Below are positions 57,297 to 64,000 of a DNA stretch of 64,000 nucleotides, piece after piece. The notes below the pieces were generated by a model. The model saw only the letters and a list, made by a program, of their open reading frames with translations. It searched no databases and was not told where the DNA came from. The first letter of the stretch is position 1. Each line of letters opens with the position of its first letter. The position numbers and the translations under genes are program-made. The stretch comes from Areca catechu (Eukaryota; Streptophyta; Magnoliopsida; Arecales; Arecaceae): NCBI GenBank assembly GCA_021397845.1, contig CM038050.1:109729891-109793890 (forward strand), in the 5' to 3' direction.

Positions 57297-58658
57297 TGGT
57301 GCAGACACCAGGGCCAGAAAGAAATGATAGGTTAATCCCACATCCCTGTGGATTACCTGTGAATGAAGCCCTAAGCCCAAGCCCCAAATCACTTGTAAAT
57401 AAACCCTAAGCCCCAATTTTTAAAACCCTAATTTCAATACGAGGCGTAGTTATTTTTTTAAATTCTATTATTTTGGCCTAGTTGGATTTAGGCCCAAACC
57501 CTATTTACCAAGTTGAGTCATGTATATATATAGACAAACCCTATTTACTAGCTTAAGCCCGTATTTAATTTTTATTATGCCTTTTGATCAAATTGGGTTT
57601 GAATTGATCAAGTTGGGCTTGAAGTTGGTTACAATTGAGTCATTGTAATTAGTTAGTTGGTTTTAATTAGTTATTGAGTCATGTGATTAGTTATTGAGTC
57701 CGTAATATAAGAGGGGACCCAAGTCAAGATCCCATGTGACTCCATGTGCCAACCCAAATCAATTCTTGGTGCCACCCCTTCACATGCGCCACCTCATCAA
57801 GCTTCAAATGCCCATGACACATCACCAAGCCTTGTCACATGCTACAAGCCTCATCCCAAGCCAAGTCATTTATCTTGGTCGGCCACATAAAGAATGAAGT
57901 TATCGACACTTGTTTTAAGAGGAGTAAAAGAGGAGTTTAACTATAAGTTAGTGCCAAGGAGGAGTTTGGTCGCCCATTCTTTCTCATTTTTTTGCTCACC
58001 AAATCCAAGAATAGTTGGCCAAGCCCATCATAAGAATTCCTTCTCAAAGGGGTTCCCATAAAGGAGAAGATTCAAGGGAGTTTCTTGCTTCAAGCCAATC
58101 AAGTTCCAAGCAATCAATAATTCAAGAACTTTAGAGTCCCATTTAAAAGAAAGCATTTGAATTTCAAATCTAAGAAGGAGGATGGGATGCCATATTCATC
58201 CACATTATTGCCCAATTCAAAATTAAGGACTGGTTTCACGAGATCTCTTTCATTTGTCGCTAATTTAAGAGAAGTAAGGAGAAAGGCATCTTTCTTCTTG
58301 TTGCCCTAAATAGGATGAAGATGCCTTGTTGTTGCCCACCTTGATGAAGCCAATCCCATGTTGTCACCCAAGCTAGATAAAGGCAAATAAAAGATCAAGT
58401 TCAAGAGTTCATGACACCAGGAGAAAAAATTCTGAGTTGCTGCCCAAGAAGAGCTAATTCAAGACTTTGTAACCCACACTTCTCATGTTTGTGCTCTATA
58501 AATACCACCATCAACCCCTTTTGTAAAATTAATTCTTAATCATGAAATAAATGAGATATTCTCTATCATTCCTTTGCTATGATGGCATCGTGGGGTGTGA
58601 GACCCTAACTTCCTTTGTTCTTCGGAGCATCGCAGGGTGTGAGGCCCTAGTTATCCAA
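57297..58658 (+). repeat. G LTR 2, 3'-truncated
   Basis: Starts TGGTGCAGACACC. Same truncation point as LTR 1. TATA box CTATAAATA at 58496-58504. Confidence 0.88.
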
Positions 58659-59533
58659 TGTTTTTAGAACCATTAGGTTACACTTTGTTGGGGTTAGCAT
58701 GTTTCATAAATCCTTTGACCCTATTAGATTTGCCACCTATTTTTGGAGAACCTTATGGCATCTATCAGGAGTTCATGTCAAGTTTTCATCTACATGTCAC
58801 CCACCGACCAAGAGTCAAGCACAGAATTGAAATTAAGGACTTAAATAAATAAATAAATAAATAAATAAATTTCCTTCACTTGGAAAGCATAGTTGTGTCT
58901 ATTAGATGTTTGTATTCATATGCACAACACATTAAAGAATTGCATAAGGAAATAAATAAAAAGATCAAATAAAGCATTGAATTATATAAACATATGGCTG
59001 ACCCAAGAAAAAGACTCAAAGAATTCAACGAAGGAGACTTCGTCATGATCAGGTTACGACCTTAATGGTTTCCACTGGGAACCATAAAAAAACTACATGC
59101 CCACAATGCTGGGCCATACAAAGTAGTTAAGAAAATTGGACCTAATGCCTATATGCTTAAGTTACCACCTGAGCTAGGTATTAATTCTATTTTCAGCTTT
59201 TTAGACCTTATAGAGATAGGGAACCAACGTTGATACCTAGTGAGCCTTTTGGGCCTGATCCCATCCTTGAGTGTGAGCCAACCCATGAGTGTCCACCAGC
59301 TAAACTACTAGAGAGGAAAGATAGGATTGAGCAGATCTTGGATGACAAGATTATCGCTACTCGGAGTAAAGATTATCAACGATATCTGGTTCGTTGGCAA
59401 GGATGACCCGAGACTAATGATTCTTGGATCACTGAGAGAATTTACAAAGGATTGATCCTGACTTACTAGAACACTATCATAGCAGAGTTGATCTATACTC
59501 AATAGGGTCGAGTTCCACCCACCCGAGAAGAAT
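58659..59533 (+). pseudogene. G body 2: integrase tail and chromodomain remnant
   Basis: Same layout as body 1, with a longer AAAT microsatellite (about 58843-58871). Integrase tail ADPRKRLKEFNEGDFVMIRL and GPYKVVKKIGPNAYMLKLPP (about 58990-59190), then a better preserved chromodomain, RIEQILDDKIIATRSKDY and YLVRWQG (about 59326-59404), followed by a stop and NDSWIT. The aromatic Tyr and Trp of the chromodomain cage are visible. The segment just before the integrase tail (NPLTLLDLPPI, about 58718) may be integrase linker; uncertain. Confidence 0.82.
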
Positions 59534-61474
59534 TGGTGTAGACACCAAGCCAGAATGAAATGACAGGTTAATCCCACATCCCTGTGGATTACCTGTGAAT
59601 GAAGCCCCAAGCTCAAGCCCCAAATCACTTGTGAATAAATTCTAAGCCCCAATTTTTAAAACCCTAATTTCAATATGGGGCTTAGTTATTTTTTTAAATT
59701 ATGTTATTTTGGCCCAGTTGGATTTAGGCCCAAACCCTATTTACCAAGTTGAGTCATGTTTATATACAGACAAACCCTATTTACCAGCTTGAGCCCATAT
59801 TTAATTTTTGTTATGCCTTTTGATCAAATTGGATTCCAATTAATCAAGTTGGGCTTGAAGTTAGCTACAATTGAGTCCTTGTAATTAGTTTGTTGGTTTT
59901 AATTAGTTATTGAGTCATGTGATTAGTTATTGAGTCCTGTAATACAAGAGGGGATCCAAGTCAAGATCCCATGTGACTCCATATGCCAACCCAAATCAAT
60001 TCTTGGCACCACCCCTTCACATGCACCATCTCATCAAGCTTTGGACACCCATGACACATCACCAAGCCTTGTCACATGCAAAAAGCCTCATCCCAAGCCA
60101 AGTCCTGTATCTTGGTCAACCACATGAAGAATGAAGTTATCGACACTTGTTTTAAGAGGAGTAAAAGAGAAGGAGTTTAACCATAAGTTAGTGCCAAGAA
60201 GGAGTCTGGTCGCCCATTCTTTCTCATTTTTTTGTCACCAAATCCAAGAAGAGTCAGCCAAGCCCATCACAAGAATTACTTCTCAAGGGAGCACCCATCA
60301 AGGAGAAGATTCCAGGGAGTTTCTTGCTTCAAGCCAATCAAGTTCCAAGCAATCAATAGTTCAAAAACTCTAGAGTCCCATTTAAAAGAAAGCATTTGAA
60401 TTTCAAATCCAAGGACGATGGAATGCCATATTCATCCACATTATCGCCCAATTCAAAATTAAGGAGTGGTTTCATGAGATCTCTTTCATTTGTCGCCAAT
60501 TTAAGAGGAGTAAGGAGAAAGACCTCTTCCTTCTTGTCACCCCAAATATGATGAAGATGCCTTGTTGTCGCCCACCTTGATGAAGCCAATCCCATGTTGT
60601 TGCCCAAGCTAGATAAAGGCCAAGAAAAGATCAAGTTCAAGAGTTCATGACACCAGGAGAAAGAAATTCCAAGTAGTTGTTGCCCAAGAAGAGCTAATTC
60701 AAGACTTTGTAACCCACACTTCTTATGTTTGTGGTCTATAAATACCACCATCAACCCCTATTGTAAAATTAATTCTTATTCATGAAATAAAGGAGATATT
60801 TTCTATCATTCCTTTGTTGTGTGGCATCGCGGGGTGTGAGGCCCTATATTCTTTTGTTCTTCAAAGCATCACGGGGTATGAGGCCCTAAATTCCTTTGTT
60901 CTTCAGAACATCGTGGGGTGTGAGGCCCTAGTTATCCAACTATCCATCTTCCATCCATCCAACAAACCCTAAAACCACCACTTTCTTTCTCTTCTTCCTT
61001 CCTTCCAAACTTTCCTTCCTTTTTTGCTTTCTAACTTATTTTCTTGTAAGTGTTTCAGGTGATCAAGATCGGAAGTTAAGGTATTTTTGCTTTGGAACCA
61101 GTCTTGTTGCAGATCGGAGCCCGAGAACGATAATCTTGGAGTCCTGCCGCAAGATCCCAGAGTACCGATCCAGTTCCACATCGAAAAAGAGACAAATCTT
61201 TGTTGGTAAATCTAAACACATCCTTTCTATTAAGATCTGATTCCTTGAAGGTTTTAAATCTTAGTTTACGGTGGTTCCTTAATCACCAAGGTCCTTTTCT
61301 ACTTAGATTTGTTAGATCTTCGTTACGGGCTTGAAACTAGTTGACTAGTTTTCTTTCAATTAATTGCTTTGAGTCTTATTTCTGATAAATTCTAGAAAAA
61401 TTAATTGCTATTTAATCTCTAATAAATAGATCTAAAATTGAAGTAATTTAGTTTCCATATTTTGTCTCGTATCA
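59534..61474 (+). repeat. G LTR 3, complete
   Basis: Starts TGGTGTAGACACC and ends TTTTGTCTCGTATCA before ATATG; 1941 bp. TATA box CTATAAATA at 60736-60744. Three copies (against two) of the GGGGTGTGAGGCCCT unit near 60820-60930. The last 535 bases (60940-61474) are missing from LTRs 1 and 2. Confidence 0.88.
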
Positions 61475-62231
61475 ATATGGTTTCTATATAATTCATCCCT
61501 TTAACTTAATACTAAGGATGATTTTAGTATCAACTGCCAACTCCTAAATAGTGCATCTAAAATATGTCTCAACCTATCAAATCCTGTAACTCTCTCACAA
61601 AGATTGCCTTGGCCAAAGTCTTGCTAAATTGAAACATAGTAGAGTATTTTTTCCAACATCTTGGAGCGGCCAATCCCATCTTGACTCATCACTGACTTAA
61701 TAAGTACTTAACTACATCAAGCAACCTTCCATCACTGAATTTAAAATCCAAGTAATTCGGTACTTAAGTATATTAAGTTTCTTGCAAGTTACCATGGTGA
61801 TCTCAGGTCAAATGGATACTTTTACCCATATCCTTCTGAGAAATAATCTTGACAGTATAGTACTCTATAAAGTTAGTCATGTTTAGGGTAGTGACTTCTA
61901 TACTCACCCACATGCCATACCAGTGTCTTCACACTCCTTGGTTGTGAGGACAACTAATCTATATAGCATACAACAATCTATGCACGATAAATATATCATC
62001 ATAGGTAATAATGTATCATTTGGTCAAGAACATGTTTATGAACTACTCAATAAATCCTCCTTTATCGAATTGTAGTTTTAAGGACTTCTTCACAAAAGAG
62101 TTCAAAGGAAGATGTATAAAGAGATAAACTACCAAAAATAACTTTTATTTTATTAATGATTCATATATAAATTATAAAGAACTCAACCATCTATAATCCA
62201 AATGATTGGCTTTAGGATGCATATCCTAACA
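61475..62231 (-). repeat. F 3' LTR, proximal part
   Basis: From the second ATATG duplicate to the LTR start; minus strand begins TGTTAGGATATGCATCC at 62231. No gene. Confidence 0.8.
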
Positions 62232-62248
62232 ACTCCCACTTGGACTAA
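62232..62248 (-). other. F polypurine tract
   Basis: Minus strand AGTCCAAGTGGGAGT immediately before the LTR TG, the usual Angela-type context. Confidence 0.85.
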
Positions 62249-62250
62249 AA

Positions 62251-64000
62251 CTAATTGAAATAATATTGAATACCCATCTTTCGCTTGTGATCATCGAACA
62301 CTTTAATTCCGAGAGCTTTAGTAAATGGTTCAATCAAGTTCTCCTTTCCATCGATCTTTTGAAAGTTCATGTCATCTCAATCCACTATCTCTCAAACAAG
62401 GTGGTAGCGATGCAGAATATGCTTGATCCACTAATGAGCCTTTGGTTCCTTTGCTTGAGCTATTGCCTCAGTGCTATCATAATATAAGAGAACTGGGCTA
62501 TCAATGAAGGGTGCCACTCCAAGCTCAGTGATGAACTTTCATAGCTAAACAACTTTCTTTGTAGCATTGGATGCCATAATATACTCTACCTCGCATACAG
62601 AATCGACCATAGTGTGTTGCTTGAGACTTTTCAATAGATAGCTCCTCCATTTAGCATAAACATATAACTCGACACACTCTTGCTATCATCCCTATCTGAT
62701 TGAAAACTCGAGTCAGTATAACTGACTAGTTTCAAGTCAGAATTTCTATAAATGAGCCATTGATCCTTAGTATTTCTCAAATACTTAAAGATGGTTTTTA
62801 TGACCCTCTAATGGTTCTCACCTAGATCAAATTGGTATCTACTCACTACTCTTAGTGAGTATGCCATATATAGTCTCGTACATATCATACATACATAATA
62901 GATTCCATTACTGAGGCATATGGATTCCTACTCATACACTCTCTCTTGAGGACTTGTCAAATAATTCTTTTTTAGATATTAATTTAATGGCCTATCGAAA
63001 GATAGCCTTTCTTGAAATCACCATGTTGAACTACTTCAGCATGGTCTCAATATGCGTAGACTGGGTTAATGCTAGCAACCTTTTAGATCTATCTTTATAG
63101 ATTATAGATCTTTATCTTTAGGATGTAGGATGCTTCTTCCATGTTCTTCATGAAGAATTGAGAAGACAAACATACTTTTATTCTTTGCAATGCAGGAATA
63201 TCATTCTTGATTAAGAGAATGTCATCTACATACAAAATAAGAAATACTATAATCGAACCATTAGCCCATTTGTATATGCAGGGCTCTTCTCCATTCCTAA
63301 CAAAGTCATACATTTTGATCACTTTATCAAAACACATGTTCCAACTTTGAGATGCTTATTTCAATCCATAAATGGATCTCTAAAGCTTGTACACCTTTGA
63401 TTCATCCATGGATGTGAACCCTTCAGGTTGTATCACATACACCTCTTCTTCCAGCACTCTATTTAGGAAAGAAGTTTTCTTATCCATTTGCCATATCTTA
63501 AAATCAAAATTTGTTACTAACATAAGCATAATCCGAATAGACTTGAGCATTGCCACAAGCAAAAATATCTCATTATAGTCAATATCATAACATTGACAAT
63601 ATCCCTTGATAACCATAAGGGCTTTATAGTCTCTACTTTTCCATATGTATCCCTTTTTCTTTTAAAATCTACTTGTACCCTATGGGTTTTACACCTTTAG
63701 GTAGATCAATGAGTGCTTATACATCGTTATCGTTGACTTCAATAGACTCCATTTTAGATTTCATGGCTTCTAGCCATTTTTTAGAGTCAGTAATCTGCAT
63801 TACATCTATATAGGTGATTGGATCCTTATTTTTATCAAGTTCAACAGTATCACCATTCCGGACCAAGAAACCATAGTATCTATCTAGCTAATATGGTACT
63901 CTACCAAATCTCCTTAATGATGCATCTATAATAGGCTCTATATTTGATCTAATCAAATTCAGTTCTGAGGGTTCAATCAATGGTGTTAGTTCTTCTACCA
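62251..64000 (-). pseudogene. F pol, RT and RNase H portion, decayed and partial
   Basis: Minus strand, from 64000 down: RVT_2 start (KKWLEAMKSKMESIEV, about 63760; PKGVKPIGYK, about 63680), then KIWQMDKKTSFLNRVLEEEV (about 63450-63510), the active site YVDD (63221-63232) within LILYVDDILLI, and KNMEEASYILKIKIY (about 63100-63150). RNase H follows with YTDSSFQSDRDDSKS (about 62690), VEYIMASNATK (about 62570-62590) and YYDSTEAIAQAKEP (about 62440-62490), ending EPFTKALGIKVFDDHKRKMG near 62255-62310. The stop complement is at 62251-62253. Stops interrupt several blocks. Reverse transcription enzyme of the element; inactive as it stands. Confidence 0.85.

Larger units (their letters stand above)
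55093..61474 (+). mobile_element. Array G: chromodomain Gypsy, three LTRs and two short bodies
   Basis: LTR copies start at 55093, 57297 and 59534; the first two are truncated at one identical point and joined to an integrase-tail body, the third is complete (1941 bp). The array is flanked by perfect ATATG duplications (55088-55092, 61475-61479). LTR heads read TGGTG(C/T)AGACACC (GGGTGTGGATACC in the first) and the end is CTCGTATCA. Each body retains only an integrase C-terminal region with chromodomain and a polypurine tract. A deletion within one element followed by tandem duplication explains it. Confidence 0.88.
53608..64000 (-). mobile_element. Element F: Angela-type Copia, partial, 3' LTR split by G
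   Basis: The minus strand carries RT and RNase H (64000 down to 62251), a polypurine tract with CCAAGTGGGAG, and a 3' LTR starting TGTTAGGATATGC at 62231. The LTR end, reading CCTAGGCGATTTCTAACA, is at 53608, so its termini TGTTAG...CTAACA are inverted repeats. The LTR is about 2.24 kb after removing array G. Element start, gag, protease, integrase and 5' LTR are beyond the right window edge. The polypurine context and RT type fit Angela/BARE. Confidence 0.82.

Noticed and set aside
59308..59652. Minus-strand frames spanning the G body and LTR boundary
   Set aside because: Opposite to the integrase tail and chromodomain; no homology in this orientation.
61000..61474. Possible host-gene 5' region (CT-rich stretch, then GGTGATCAAGATCGG)
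   Set aside because: Explained as the end of the complete G LTR, bounded by the ATATG target duplicate.

Overview
The window is a nested stack of LTR retrotransposons with no host gene that I can support. The mixture (SIRE/Maximus-type and Angela-type Copia, Tat-type and chromodomain Gypsy elements, initiator-tRNA-Met primer sites) is that of a flowering-plant nuclear genome. A monocot such as a palm is my guess from general flavour only. Much of the coding sequence is degraded by stops and frameshifts.

Layout, oldest hosts first. (X) 1-3272, minus strand: a badly decayed SIRE-type Copia, cut by the left window edge. (A) 3273-38303, plus: a SIRE-type Copia with LTRs at 3273-4934 and 36624-38303, inserted next to or in X. 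(B) 7001-30771, plus, inside A: a second SIRE family as a tandem array. Copy 1 (7001-14356) has lost its 5' LTR and early gag. It shares the LTR at 14357-15869 with copy 2, whose 3' LTR is 22839-23208 plus 29590-30771. (C) 23209-29589, minus, inside that 3' LTR: a non-autonomous Gypsy element that keeps a repeat-rich gag-position ORF and an integrase tail with chromodomain but no protease, RT or RNase H, flanked by CTCAG duplications. (D) 38340-53607, plus: a third, much older SIRE-type Copia. (E) 45531-52636, plus, inside D's ORF3: a gag-only Tat-type Gypsy array of three LTRs and two bodies. (F) 53608 to beyond 64000, minus: an Angela-type Copia whose 3' LTR is split by (G) 55093-61474, plus: a chromodomain Gypsy array of three LTRs and two short bodies, flanked by perfect ATATG duplications.

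The three SIRE families share one plan: LTR, Met-tRNA primer site, gag with two CCHC knuckles, pol in Copia order (protease, integrase, RT, RNase H), a spacer, ORF3, a noncoding tail with polypurine tracts, LTR. The nesting gives relative ages: A, then B, then C; D, then E; D, then F, then G.

Observations I rate highest: (1) a cluster in A's 3' noncoding tail repeating a 10-base sequence equal to the 3' end of the primer tRNA, hence complementary to A's own primer-binding site; (2) arrays of a palindromic GTCGAC-type motif found both in the LTR, upstream of its TATA box, and again in the leader of ORF3, each family with its own version; (3) three separate LTR-body-LTR-body-LTR type arrays in one 64-kb window; (4) element C's unusual proline/tyrosine/arginine repeat protein. 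Many one-base homopolymer differences between the two B copies look like sequencing or assembly error, so some of the apparent gene breaks may be artificial.
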